DNA of 64,000 bases from Gordonia soli NBRC 108243. GTDB taxonomy: Bacteria; Actinomycetota; Actinomycetes; Mycobacteriales; Mycobacteriaceae. Where the stretch lies: NCBI RefSeq assembly GCF_000334455.1, contig NZ_BANX01000025.1, positions 1 through 64,000 on the forward strand. Reading direction: 5' to 3'. Position numbers and translations under genes: made by a program. The notes below the pieces were generated by a model. That model did not search any database. It saw only the letters and a program-made list of their open reading frames with translations, and was not told the DNA's origin. Shown here in pieces: positions 27,126 through 35,882 of this stretch; position 1 is the first letter of the stretch; every line of letters begins with the position of its first letter.

Positions 27126-29168
27126 TCACTCGACCGTTGCGGTCGAGATCACCACCGACTGATTGGGGCGGCCGTAACTCACTCCCGGTTTGGCCGGTGT
27201 GTAGCCGGCGGCGGCGATCTTGTCGAGGACGTCGAGGCCCGCGGTGTCCACGGTGCCGACGACGGTGAAGTACGGCACCAGCGTGATCGGCTTCATCACC
27301 ATGAAGAAGGTGCTGGCGCCGTCACTGTCCTCGGGATTCTTGCGCAGCGTCGGGTCGATGTTCGTGACGGCGATGGTGCCACGCGGGTAGAGCACACCCT
27401 GGCGACCCTTGTCGTCGACGGCGCCGGGTGCAGGGGTGAGGTTCTTGGGCGGCTCGTCGGGACTGGCCCAGCCCGGACTGGACGCCTGGGTGCCGGTCGG
27501 GTCGCCACAGATCAGCGACGAGGATCCGGCCGTCGCGGTAAGTCGATGGCAGGTGGTGTTGTCGTAGAAGCCGCCCTTGATCAGTGAGACGATCGCGCCG
27601 ACGTTGCACGGTGCGGCGGTCCGGTCCAGGGTGAGGCCGATGTCGCCCTGGCTGGTCGCCAACGTCGCGGCCACCGAGCCCGAATCCGGCTGCTGACCAT
27701 CCGGTTTAGGCGCGGTCGGTCCGTTCTCGTCATGGTCGCGATAGGTGCAGGCGATCGTGTCGGCCGCGACAGCCGACGACGACGCGGCCGAGGTCGTCGG
27801 CGGGCCGTCGGCATCCGATCCCGAGCTGCGTCCCAGCGCGACGACTCCGACCACCACGAGGATCACGACGACGACCGCCACCGCGGCCACCGCCCCGATG
27901 ATCTTTCCGCGCCCGGAACGCTGCGGCGGCAGACCGGTACCGCCCGGCGACTGCGGCCAGCCCTGCGGTCCGTACAGGCCCTGGGGCCCCGACGGTCCGC
28001 CGGGAGGTGGGGGTGGGGTGCCGAATCCGCCACCGTGACCGTAGGACGGCGGGGTTCCCGGTCCGACCGGCCCGGAGGGCACGACTGCCGGACCCGAGAC
28101 CGTCGGGCCTGCGGGGCCCGACGTCGTCGGACCGAATGTGGCCGGCCCGCTCACCGTGGGGCCGGAGACCGAACCCGCTGCGGGAGAACGGCCGACCGCC
28201 GGCGAGGGAAGAGTCGGTCCCGAGGACGTCGGGCCGGAGGAACTCGGTCCGGGATGTCCGGCTGGACCGACGATCGTCGCCCCCGAACCGGAGTACGGCG
28301 GCGGCACCGGCGCGCCCGACCCGGGACGCCCGGGCGGGAACTGGCTCGGTCGGGGACCGGGTGTGGACAGTGCGACAGAGGCCGCCTGCGCGAACTCGCG
28401 AGCGCTCCCGAACCGATGCGCCGGGTCCTTGGCCATGCCGCGGGCGATGACCGCGTCGAATGCGGTGCCGGTCGTCGGTGGCGGGGCGGTGATGTGGGCG
28501 GTCATCAGGCCCTGCATGCTCGTCGTCGCGAACGGCTGTGCGCCCGTGAGAGTCTCGTAGAGCACGCACGCGAGTGAGTAGACGTCCGACACCGGCCCCG
28601 CAGGCTGGTCCCCGAATCGCTCGGGTGCCATGTAGGCGAGTGAGCCCAGCGCCGACCCCGCGACGGTCAGCCGGGTCTCGGTTGCGCCGTGCGCGATCCC
28701 GAAGTCGACGAGGTAGGCGAAGTCGTTCTCGTCTATCAGGATGTTGTCGGGTTTGACGTCGCGATGCACCAGTCCGCTGGCGTGGGCGGAATCGAGCGCG
28801 CTGGCGATCTGGGTGAGGATCTGGACGGCTCGCGATGGTGCCAGCGGCCCTTTCGCCAACTCCGCCCGCAGATCTCGACCGGTGACCATCCGCATGTCGA
28901 TGTAGAGCAGACCGTCGATCTCACCGAAGTCGTGGATCGGGATGATGTGCGGTTCGCTCAGACGGGCGGCGGTGCGCGACTCGCGCAGGAACCGCTCGCG
29001 GAAGTCGTCGTTGTCGGATAGCTGCGGGGGGAGCAGCTTCAGTGCGACCGTACGGTCCTTCTTGCTGTCGTAGGCCTCGTAGACCTCCCCCATCCCGCCC
29101 CGGCCCAGGAGTGCGCCGATGCGGTACGGGCCGAGGGTCGTTCCGGTCCTCGACGACTGTCCGGTCAC
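27126..29168 (-). CDS. Membrane Ser/Thr protein kinase fused to a cyclophilin-type PPIase
   Basis: One 680-residue chain with three parts. Residues 13-270 are a PknB-type kinase: glycine loop LGRGGMGEVY (21-30), Lys44, HRDVKPDN with Asp137, DFG at 155-157. Residues 270-420 are a Pro/Gly/Ser/Thr linker with pentad repeats. A single membrane segment spans 423-446. Residues about 497-680 are a cyclophilin domain, predicted outside the cell, with CHRL (His541-Arg542), SDGASTFFMVM and VVGTVDTAGLDVLDKI; the classic QGGD glutamine is replaced (LICGDP). GTG 29168 has AGGGGA upstream. Mycobacterial kinases usually carry PASTA or other sensor domains here, so an extracellular PPIase-like sensor or foldase is unusual. 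Confidence 0.88.
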   Translation of the reverse strand: MTGQSSRTGTTLGPYRIGALLGRGGMGEVYEAYDSKKDRTVALKLLPPQLSDNDDFRERFLRESRTAARLSEPHIIPIHDFGEIDGLLYIDMRMVTGRDLRAELAKGPLAPSRAVQILTQIASALDSAHASGLVHRDVKPDNILIDENDFAYLVDFGIAHGATETRLTVAGSALGSLAYMAPERFGDQPAGPVSDVYSLACVLYETLTGAQPFATTSMQGLMTAHITAPPPTTGTAFDAVIARGMAKDPAHRFGSAREFAQAASVALSTPGPRPSQFPPGRPGSGAPVPPPYSGSGATIVGPAGHPGPSSSGPTSSGPTLPSPAVGRSPAAGSVSGPTVSGPATFGPTTSGPAGPTVSGPAVVPSGPVGPGTPPSYGHGGGFGTPPPPPGGPSGPQGLYGPQGWPQSPGGTGLPPQRSGRGKIIGAVAAVAVVVVILVVVGVVALGRSSGSDADGPPTTSAASSSAVAADTIACTYRDHDENGPTAPKPDGQQPDSGSVAATLATSQGDIGLTLDRTAAPCNVGAIVSLIKGGFYDNTTCHRLTATAGSSSLICGDPTGTQASSPGWASPDEPPKNLTPAPGAVDDKGRQGVLYPRGTIAVTNIDPTLRKNPEDSDGASTFFMVMKPITLVPYFTVVGTVDTAGLDVLDKIAAAGYTPAKPGVSYGRPNQSVVISTATVE

Positions 29169-29459
29169 GATGTCCCCTGATCCTCTGCGCTCCTGCGCCG
29201 CTGCGAGTGCCCACGTCGCGCGGCGAAACGATGGGGTCAGCCTATTCGACGTGTCCGATCCCCGTCGCCTCCCCGTGGTCCGATCGTCCGACGCCGGCCC
29301 GTGGAGACCGAACATCTGTACGAATCTGCTTCGCTGTCCGCAGAGTGGGATTCACTCAACAGAATTTGATGTCATCTGAACGTATGACACAGCGGTGTCG
29401 CCGACGCGCGGCGGCCGGCCCGATGCCCGCAGTCGCCGACTCCGGTCCCGCGGTACGGG

Positions 29460-30293
29460 TCAGTCGAGGATCGGAGCGGCGGAGGCGAACTCGGCCGCGG
29501 CGCGTCCGGAGACGACACGCGAGGGCAGCGGATCGCCGAGCAGCGTGCGGGCCAGGGCCGCCGAAGGCTCCCACGCGCGATCGGTCCCGACCAACACGAC
29601 ATTGCCGGTGCGCCGTCCCTTGAGCATCGACGGGTCCGCGATCAGTGACAGATGGCCGAAGACCTCGCGGATGGTGGCCGCCTCCGCTCGCACCCGACGC
29701 AGGTCACGCGTGTCGCCACAGTTCGCCAGGTAGACGCCGTCGGACCGCAGCACCCGACGGACGGCGCGGACGAAACCGGTCGTCGTCAGGTGGTCGGGCG
29801 TGAAGGAACCGGCGAACGCATCACGCACGATCACGTCTCGTGAACTGTCGGTGAGCGACTCCACGACCTCCCGGGCATCGCCGACCCGAATCCGCAGGCG
29901 AGGCGCACGCGGCAGGTCGAACCAGTCCCGGACCAGTGTCGCGAGAGCCGAGTCGACCTCGACCGCGACCTGTCTGGCGGACGGGAAGCGGTGCGCGAGA
30001 TACCGCGGCAGCGCGCATGCGGCAGCGCCCAGGTGGAGTACTCGGAGGTCGGCGTCGAGTGGATCGGTCCCGAGCGGGCGCGCATCCTCGCCGAAGATGT
30101 CGGCGATGACGGCAGCCATCTGCCGCATGTACTCGAACTCGAGGTCGAGGGGGTGATCGGGATCGATGTGCGAACTCTGTGCGCCGTTGATGGTCAGCAG
30201 CCAGCCGCCGGCGACCGGATCGGGGTGGAGTTCGCAGCTACCGGTGTCGATCTCATAGGTGCCGGCGACGGGCTCGGCGTTCTGGCGGGGCAT
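29460..30293 (-). CDS. Spermidine synthase-like SAM-binding protein
   Basis: A 277-residue protein with the polyamine aminopropyltransferase/methyltransferase fold: VLHLGAAACALPRYL forms the SAM-binding loop, then VEVDSALATL, and DVIVRDAFAGS. The key aspartates of true spermidine synthases are only partly kept, so it is more likely a methyltransferase or a non-polyamine relative, common in actinobacteria without a known role. It is divergent from cobD with only 40 bases between the starts. Confidence 0.75.
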   Translation of the reverse strand: MPRQNAEPVAGTYEIDTGSCELHPDPVAGGWLLTINGAQSSHIDPDHPLDLEFEYMRQMAAVIADIFGEDARPLGTDPLDADLRVLHLGAAACALPRYLAHRFPSARQVAVEVDSALATLVRDWFDLPRAPRLRIRVGDAREVVESLTDSSRDVIVRDAFAGSFTPDHLTTTGFVRAVRRVLRSDGVYLANCGDTRDLRRVRAEAATIREVFGHLSLIADPSMLKGRRTGNVVLVGTDRAWEPSAALARTLLGDPLPSRVVSGRAAAEFASAAPILD

Positions 30294-30333
30294 CGAGACA
30301 AGTCTAGGAACGCCGCACCGATACGATCACCCG

Positions 30334-31401
30334 GTGCCCGTGACCGTGCGAACCCGACGTGCTGCGGCGCCACGCCATGGGGCCCGACAATCTGGGGCCC
30401 GACAGACCGGAGTGCGACGTCCTGGGCCCCGACGGTCTCGGACCCGACGATCTCGGGTGCTACCCACCGGTGGTCGACGAACCCCGGCTCCCGAACTCGC
30501 GTCGGGTCTTCTCCTCGGGCTGCTCGCCGACCGCCTGCTCGCCGATCCTCGCCGTCTCCACCCGGTGGCCGGTCTCGGCATGGCGGCCGGCGCGCTGGAA
30601 CGACGGTGGTATCGGGATTCGGTCGTCGCCGGGGTCGCACACACGGCAGCGTCGGTGGGGATCGCCACGGCTGCGACGGCTCTGATCCGACCCGGGTGGA
30701 TTCCGATCGCGGCCGCCACCTGGTCGGTCGTCGGCGGAACCTCCCTCGCGAGGGTCGGTCTGGCCATCGCCGATACGCTCGACCGCGACGACGTCGATGC
30801 TGCCCGGGCACTCATACCGAGCCTGTGCGGGCGCGATCCCGATTCCCTCGACGCCGACGGGATCTGCCGAGCAGCAGTCGAGTCGATCGCGGAGAACACC
30901 TCAGACGCCACCATCGGACCGCTGTGGTGGGGGGCGGTCCTCGGCCTGCCGGGACTGGTCGGATACCGCACGGTCAACACACTCGACGCGATGGTCGGAT
31001 ACCGCAACGATCGGTACCGCCGATTCGGCTGGGCCGCGGCGCGACTCGACGATCTCGCGAACGTGGTGCCGGCTCGGCTGACCGCCCTCCTGGCCGTCAC
31101 GCTGGGGGAGCGGAGCCAGGCGTCGTTGGCTGCGTGGCGACGCGACGCCCCCGCACATCCGAGTCCCAACGCCGGCGTCGTGGAGGCGTCCTTCGCGGGC
31201 GCGCTCGGGCTCCGGTTGGGTGGTCGGACGGTCTACCGGCACGGCGTCGAGGACCGTCCGCCGATGGGCGACGGAGGTTCCCCGGGTCCTGCGGATCTGC
31301 GTGCCGCGGTCGCCCTGTCACGGCGTGTGCAGGTCGCCGGCGGTGTGGTCGCCGCACTGCTCGCCATCGCCCTGCGGCGCGGTGGACCTCAGTTGCCGTA
31401 A
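30334..31401 (+). CDS. cobD: Adenosylcobinamide-phosphate synthase CobD/CbiB
   Basis: Attaches the aminopropanol arm to adenosylcobyric acid in cobalamin synthesis, an integral membrane enzyme. Conserved motifs are ADRLLADPRRLHPVAG, AVESIAENTSDA, YRTVNTLDAMVGYRN, and HPSPNAGVVEASFAGAL. GTG 30334 or 30340 is the likely start. The first 45 residues are strongly basic and encoded by five 15-bp tandem repeats; they are not part of the usual enzyme and may instead mark a later start. The gene overlaps the convergent SURF1 gene by 13 bases. It takes the Rv2236c position. Confidence 0.9.
   Translation: MPVTVRTRRAAAPRHGARQSGARQTGVRRPGPRRSRTRRSRVLPTGGRRTPAPELASGLLLGLLADRLLADPRRLHPVAGLGMAAGALERRWYRDSVVAGVAHTAASVGIATAATALIRPGWIPIAAATWSVVGGTSLARVGLAIADTLDRDDVDAARALIPSLCGRDPDSLDADGICRAAVESIAENTSDATIGPLWWGAVLGLPGLVGYRTVNTLDAMVGYRNDRYRRFGWAAARLDDLANVVPARLTALLAVTLGERSQASLAAWRRDAPAHPSPNAGVVEASFAGALGLRLGGRTVYRHGVEDRPPMGDGGSPGPADLRAAVALSRRVQVAGGVVAALLAIALRRGGPQLP
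30379..30453 (+). repeat. Five 15-bp tandem repeats inside the cobD N-terminus
   Basis: Units at 30379, 30394, 30409, 30424 and 30439 follow the pattern GGGGCCCGACGATCT with a few changes each. They are in frame with cobD and encode GARQS, GARQT, GVRRP, GPRRS and RTRRS, a basic pentapeptide array. Read from sequence; the repeat count may vary between strains. Confidence 0.85.
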
Positions 31402-32480
31402 CGCTTGCTGAGCTTGTCGCGGACCGCCGCCGGCGATCCCTGCGTGGCCGGTCCGGCGCCGATCTGACCGCGACTGTGCGCGCTCGAATCGGTTCCCGCT
31501 GCCTGCAGGTCACTGCGTAGGCGTCGGCGCCGCGACAGCGCGGTCGTCGGGTGCGCGGTGGCGGGTTCAGGCGATGCCCCGGCCCGACGCGATCCGTCCG
31601 GCCCGACTCCCGCCGGAGTCTTCTCGGACCCTTCCGTGTTCTCGGACCCCGTCGCTTCATCGGACGCCGTCAGTCCATCGGATTCAGTCGGGCCATCTTC
31701 GTCTGATCCAGCGGCGAGCCCGTGGTCATCGACGGGATCACGCCGGCGGCGTTGCCGGAACTCGGAGTACACGAAGTAGCAGGCGCCGAGCGGCGCCATG
31801 ATGCCGAACGCGAGCCACTGCAACCCATACGACAGGTAGGGCCCGGAGTCGAGTTGGGGGAGCCCGATGGTGCCGAGGGAACCGGGCTGATCGGCTGCCA
31901 GTTGGAGGTAGTACGGGTCGAGTCGGCTCCCGACCATCGTCCCGACCACGCCGGGGTCGATCGTGTAGACCGCACGCACCCCGTCCTCGCTGTGTGCACC
32001 GCGGCCCGGGCTGGTGCCTTCGCCGGCACGGATGCGCGCGGTGATGGTCACCTCGTCGGACGGGGCCGTCGGAACGGCAGGCGTCGTCGATCCCTGCTGC
32101 GGACGCACATATCCGCGATCCACGAGCACCATCCGGTCGCTGCCGTTCACCGCGAAGGGGACGAGCACCTCGACGGCCGGTTGGTCCTCGACCGACCTGA
32201 GTCGGACGAGCACCTGGTCGTCGGGCAGATAGCGACCGGTCACCGTGACCTCGCGCCATTCGGTCGCCGGGTCGAAGGCCGCACCGGTGCGGGTGACCTG
32301 GTCGAGGGGGACCGCCGCCGTCCCCACCGCATCCTTGATCAGCTGGTTGCGGTGCTCGGTCGACGAGTTCTTGCCCAACTGCCACGGAGCGAGGATGGAG
32401 AAGCAGAGCGCAGCGAACGCCACGACCACGACCCCCAGGGCGATCCACCCGGGGCGCAGGACGGTCCGTAGCGCGCGCAC
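31389..32480 (-). CDS. SURF1-family cytochrome oxidase assembly protein
   Basis: Membrane protein that helps insert heme/copper centres into cytochrome c oxidase. Two membrane segments flank the SURF1 domain: LRPGWIALGVVVVAFAALCF near the start and SYGLQWLAFGIMAPLGACYF near residue 220. The middle has YLPDDQVLVRLR and VLVDRGYVRP motifs. It matches Rv2235 in order. The cytosolic C-terminus is extended by about 120 residues and includes four 18-bp repeats (31621-31692) giving acidic hexapeptides. The GTG start at 32480 has a ribosome site that is nearly adjacent, so it is not certain. Confidence 0.88.
   Translation of the reverse strand: MRALRTVLRPGWIALGVVVVAFAALCFSILAPWQLGKNSSTEHRNQLIKDAVGTAAVPLDQVTRTGAAFDPATEWREVTVTGRYLPDDQVLVRLRSVEDQPAVEVLVPFAVNGSDRMVLVDRGYVRPQQGSTTPAVPTAPSDEVTITARIRAGEGTSPGRGAHSEDGVRAVYTIDPGVVGTMVGSRLDPYYLQLAADQPGSLGTIGLPQLDSGPYLSYGLQWLAFGIMAPLGACYFVYSEFRQRRRRDPVDDHGLAAGSDEDGPTESDGLTASDEATGSENTEGSEKTPAGVGPDGSRRAGASPEPATAHPTTALSRRRRLRSDLQAAGTDSSAHSRGQIGAGPATQGSPAAVRDKLSKRYGN
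31621..31692 (-). repeat. Four 18-bp tandem repeats in the SURF1 tail
   Basis: Units start at 31621, 31639, 31657 and 31675 and share the core TCGGACxCCGTC. On the minus strand they encode PTESDG, LTASDE, ATGSEN and TEGSEK, an acidic, probably unstructured segment. Confidence 0.8.
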
Positions 32481-32587
32481 CCCTCCACGGTACCCAGGCG
32501 TCGACAGGTGACCGCCGACACGCTGCACAGACGACTCGACCGGTGCTGCCCGCGCCGACCTCTCCGACACTCGGTAGCGTCTGCGCC

Positions 32588-33598
32588 ATGCGAGATTTCC
32601 ACTGCCGTACGTGTGGCCAGCGGCTCTCCTTCGAGAACAGCCTCTGCCTGCACTGCCGCAGCGATCTCGGCTTCTGGCTGCCGACCCGCACGATCTATTC
32701 GCTGGACGACGCCGGCCGCGTGGTCGTCGACGGTGAACTCCTGGAGCGATGCGCCAACACATCGGTGGCCAAATGCAACTGGCTGGTCTCGTGGACCGGT
32801 TCGCCGACGCTGTGCGCGTCGTGCCGTCTGACGCGCACGCGGCCCGCCGACTCCGACACCGATGCGCTGGTGGCGTTCGGCGCCGCCGAGAAGGCCAAAC
32901 GCAGGTTGGTCCTCGAGCTCGACGAACTGGGCCTGCCCATCGTCGACCGGGAAGCCGATCCGCAGACCGGTCTCGCGTTCGACCTGCTCTCGTCGGCGGG
33001 GCAGCACGTGGTGACCGGTCATGCGAGTGGGCTGATCACCCTGGATCTGGCCGAGGGCGACGACGTCCACCGCGAGCAGATGCGGGTGGAGTTGTCGGAG
33101 CCGTACCGGACGCTGCTGGGACACTTCCGCCACGAGATCGGCCACTACTACCAGCTCGCACTCATCGACGATGCCCACCGACCGGGCTTCGTCGAGCTGT
33201 TCGGTGACCCCGCCGACGACTACCAGGCGGCGCTCGACCGCCACTACTCAGAGGGCGCGCCCGACGGATGGCGCAAACGCTTCGTATCGTCCTACGCGAC
33301 GATGCATCCGGCCGAGGACTTCGCCGAGACGTTTGCCCACTACCTGCACATCCGAGACACTCTCGACACCGCCGCGGCGTTCGCCCTCGCCCCGTCGGGG
33401 GCGACGCTCGACCGCGATCTGCCCGGCGACGTGGGTTTCGACCAGCTCGTCGACTGGTGGCTGCCGCTGACGTGGTCGCTCAACCAGATCAATCGGTCCA
33501 TGGGGCAGCCCGACCTCTATCCATTCGTGCTCCCGGCTGCGGTCCTGGAGAAGATCCGTTTCGTCCACAATCTGGTCCGCCCTGCGGACCGGACATGA
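32588..33598 (+). CDS. Zinc-ribbon zinc-binding metallopeptidase (COG4307 type)
   Basis: Predicted cytoplasmic zinc metallopeptidase of an uncharacterised family. The N-terminus has a zinc ribbon built from CRTCG, CLHC and a later CASC pair; the catalytic region has the gluzincin-like FRHEIGHYY (HExxH) and a downstream HPAEDFAETFAHY segment that supplies the third ligand. 336 residues. ATG 32588 starts directly with the zinc ribbon. It is divergent from the SURF1 gene and lies next to ptpA. Substrate unknown. Confidence 0.82.
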   Translation: MRDFHCRTCGQRLSFENSLCLHCRSDLGFWLPTRTIYSLDDAGRVVVDGELLERCANTSVAKCNWLVSWTGSPTLCASCRLTRTRPADSDTDALVAFGAAEKAKRRLVLELDELGLPIVDREADPQTGLAFDLLSSAGQHVVTGHASGLITLDLAEGDDVHREQMRVELSEPYRTLLGHFRHEIGHYYQLALIDDAHRPGFVELFGDPADDYQAALDRHYSEGAPDGWRKRFVSSYATMHPAEDFAETFAHYLHIRDTLDTAAAFALAPSGATLDRDLPGDVGFDQLVDWWLPLTWSLNQINRSMGQPDLYPFVLPAAVLEKIRFVHNLVRPADRT

Positions 33599-33637
33599 GC
33601 TGACGGGCTACGGACGAGCGGACCCGGCCTCGGCGAC

Positions 33638-34117
33638 TCAGTCGTCGGCGAGCGTGGCGTGCACCCAGGCCAGCAGTCCGGGTACCGCGGCCTCGATCTG
33701 CTCCCGGGTCCGGACGAAGTCGTTCGGTGTCCCGTAATACGGGTCGACCAGATCGAGATCGTCGGGATCGGCCTGCGGGTCGAAGCTGCGCAGCAGGCGC
33801 ACCTTGTCGCCCAGGCGCTTCCGTTCGAGCTCCTTGACGTGCCCGGCATCCATCGCCACCAGCAGATCGGCATCGAAATGTGGTGGTGACAACTGCTCGG
33901 CCACGTGCCCGTCCGGGTACCCGTGTGCGAGCAGTTCGGTGCGAGCCCGGTTGTCGGCCGGTTCGCCGACATGCCAGCCGCTGGTGCCACAGCTGGACAC
34001 CACCACCGCCCCGCTCAGACCGGCATCGTCGATCGCCGCCCGGAAGATGTTCTGGGCCATCGGTGATCGACAGATGTTTCCGGTACAGACAAAACAGACG
34101 TTCAGTTCCTCAGACAT
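33638..34117 (-). CDS. ptpA: Low-molecular-weight protein tyrosine phosphatase PtpA
   Basis: Dephosphorylates phosphotyrosine; in M. tuberculosis PtpA is secreted into macrophages. The P-loop CTGNICRSP gives the CX5R motif with the nucleophile Cys11, and DPYYG carries the general acid aspartate. 159 residues matches the family. ATG 34117 overlaps the stop of the preceding HAD gene by eight bases, indicating coupled translation. This is the Rv2234 position. Confidence 0.93.
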   Translation of the reverse strand: MSEELNVCFVCTGNICRSPMAQNIFRAAIDDAGLSGAVVVSSCGTSGWHVGEPADNRARTELLAHGYPDGHVAEQLSPPHFDADLLVAMDAGHVKELERKRLGDKVRLLRSFDPQADPDDLDLVDPYYGTPNDFVRTREQIEAAVPGLLAWVHATLADD

Positions 34118-34796
34118 CGAGTACCTCGCGCAGATGTGCAGTATTTCCGACGGTCCAATTCGCCGCGTCGGCCTCCCCATCGAGAGCGTAACCCCAACCC
34201 ACGACAATCGCTGGGATACCGAAGCGTGCGGCACCCTCCACATCGTGTGATCGGTCACCGATCATGACCACCGGAGCCTCCGGCGTGCCGGTCTCAGGGT
34301 CGACAGCGATGCCGAGCCGCTCGAGCGCACTGTCGATGACCTGCCATTTTCTACGGCGGGTACCGTCATCACTCGCTCCGGCGATGACCTCGAAGTGGTC
34401 GGCGAGCCCGAAGTGCTCGAGGATACGGATCGCCGTCGCCTCGTTCTTCGACGTCGCGACGGCCAGTCGCCGACCACTCGCGGCCAGGTCGGCCAGAACG
34501 CCTCCCATGCCGTCGAACACGGCGTTCTCCAGCCACCCCACCGAGGTGTAGCGCTCGCGGTAGGCCGCCATCGCGCGGTCGGCGGTCGCGGGGTCCAGGC
34601 CGATCGCGCGCAGCGTGTCGATCATGGGCGGACCGGCGATGCCGACGACCACGTCATCGGCCGGCGCAGGCGCACCGACCTCTGCCAGCGCGTGCCGGAA
34701 GCTGGCGGCGATACCGGCGAAGCTGTCGGTGATGGTGCCGTCGAGATCGACGAGCAGAGTGGTCGAGACGGCAGCCGGATCCGGGGTCGGGGTCAC
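34110..34796 (-). CDS. HAD-superfamily phosphatase, phosphoglycolate phosphatase-like
   Basis: Haloacid-dehalogenase hydrolase with a helical cap. Motif I is LLVDLDGTITDS with the two aspartates, motif II is AVATSKN, motif III includes the lysine of RRRKWQV, and motif IV is MIGDRSHDVEGA. The 228 residues fit the Gph/YieH group. Start GTG 34796, or GTG 34811. It overlaps ptpA by eight bases and is divergent from the aminotransferase gene across only 30 bases. M. tuberculosis has a HAD gene (Rv2232) in the same place, needed for PtpA phosphotransfer there. Confidence 0.87.
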   Translation of the reverse strand: MTPTPDPAAVSTTLLVDLDGTITDSFAGIAASFRHALAEVGAPAPADDVVVGIAGPPMIDTLRAIGLDPATADRAMAAYRERYTSVGWLENAVFDGMGGVLADLAASGRRLAVATSKNEATAIRILEHFGLADHFEVIAGASDDGTRRRKWQVIDSALERLGIAVDPETGTPEAPVVMIGDRSHDVEGAARFGIPAIVVGWGYALDGEADAANWTVGNTAHLREVLDV

Positions 34797-34826
34797 GGAT
34801 CCATCGTGCACGTAGGCTCTTGGGGT

Positions 34827-35882
34827 ATGACATCGGGGCTGTTCGCGCTGGATCGTCACGGTGACCGTGACGCCGCCGACGGGATGGTCGATTTCGCGGT
34901 CAACGTGCGCGATCGGCCGCCGTCGTTCGTCGTCGACGCGCTGGCCGCCCGGCTGACCGACCTCCATCGGTACCCCGCGGCGGCCGACGAGGAGGCCGCT
35001 GTCGACGCGATCGCGGCCATCCACGGTCGGCGTCGCGACGAGGTACTCCTGCTCGCCGGGGCCGCAGAGGGTTTCGAGCTCCTGGCGCGCCTCGCGCCGA
35101 AGTCCGCTGCGCTGATCCAACCATCCTTCACCGAGCCCGAGATCGCACTCCGCGGAGCGGGTGTCCCGATCACGCAGGTGGTCCTCGATGCGCCGTGGCG
35201 TCTCGAGGCCGCCGCCGTCCCCGAGGACGCCGACCTCGTCGTGGTCGGCAACCCGACCAACCCGACGTCGGTGCTTCATCCGCGGGCGAGCATCGAGGCC
35301 CTCCGCAGGCCGGGGCGGATCATCGTGGTGGACGAGGCGTTCGCGGATCTGACCGTCGACACGCGGACCGGCTCGGCGGAGCCCGAGTCGTTGGCCGGGA
35401 CCCCGCTCGACGACGTCGTCGTGATCCGCAGCGTCACCAAGACCTTCGGGCTCGCCGGACTCCGGGTGGGTTATCTGCTGGCCTCGTCCGAGGTCATCGC
35501 CCGGCTGTCGGCCGGGCGGCGGCACTGGCCGCTGGGCACTCTCGCGCTGGTCGCCCTGCAGATCTGCCTCGGCGACGCCGGGCAGTCGTATGTCCGTGCG
35601 CAGGCGCAGATCGTGTCGGACCAGCGCGCCGCGATGGTGGCCGCCCTCACCGACGCCGGGATCCGGATCGCGGTGGCCCCGTCGGCGCCGTTCGTGTTGA
35701 TCGAGGAACCCGACGGTCTCCACGTGCGGGAGCGGTTGCGCGCCCGCGGTTTCGCCGTCCGCAGCGCGGCCAACTTCGTCGGACTCGGCGGCGATCATCT
35801 GCGACTCGCGGTGCGGGACCGCCACACCGTAGGTGACCTGCTCGACGCCCTCGCCCAGGTTCGGAAGGAGATCGTCCGATGA
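34827..35882 (+). CDS. cobC: CobC-type aminotransferase (threonine-phosphate decarboxylase-like)
   Basis: Fold type I PLP enzyme. In cobalamin synthesis such proteins make (R)-1-amino-2-propanol phosphate from threonine phosphate, the substrate of CobD, which is also encoded nearby. The PLP lysine is in SVTKTFGLAGLRVGYL; the GNPTNPTS and IIVVDEAFADL motifs are typical. 351 residues. The ATG at 34827 begins shortly after a GGGG tract. It overlaps the Nif3 gene by four bases. Position matches Rv2231c; decarboxylase versus aminotransferase activity cannot be settled from the sequence. Confidence 0.85.
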   Translation: MTSGLFALDRHGDRDAADGMVDFAVNVRDRPPSFVVDALAARLTDLHRYPAAADEEAAVDAIAAIHGRRRDEVLLLAGAAEGFELLARLAPKSAALIQPSFTEPEIALRGAGVPITQVVLDAPWRLEAAAVPEDADLVVVGNPTNPTSVLHPRASIEALRRPGRIIVVDEAFADLTVDTRTGSAEPESLAGTPLDDVVVIRSVTKTFGLAGLRVGYLLASSEVIARLSAGRRHWPLGTLALVALQICLGDAGQSYVRAQAQIVSDQRAAMVAALTDAGIRIAVAPSAPFVLIEEPDGLHVRERLRARGFAVRSAANFVGLGGDHLRLAVRDRHTVGDLLDALAQVRKEIVR

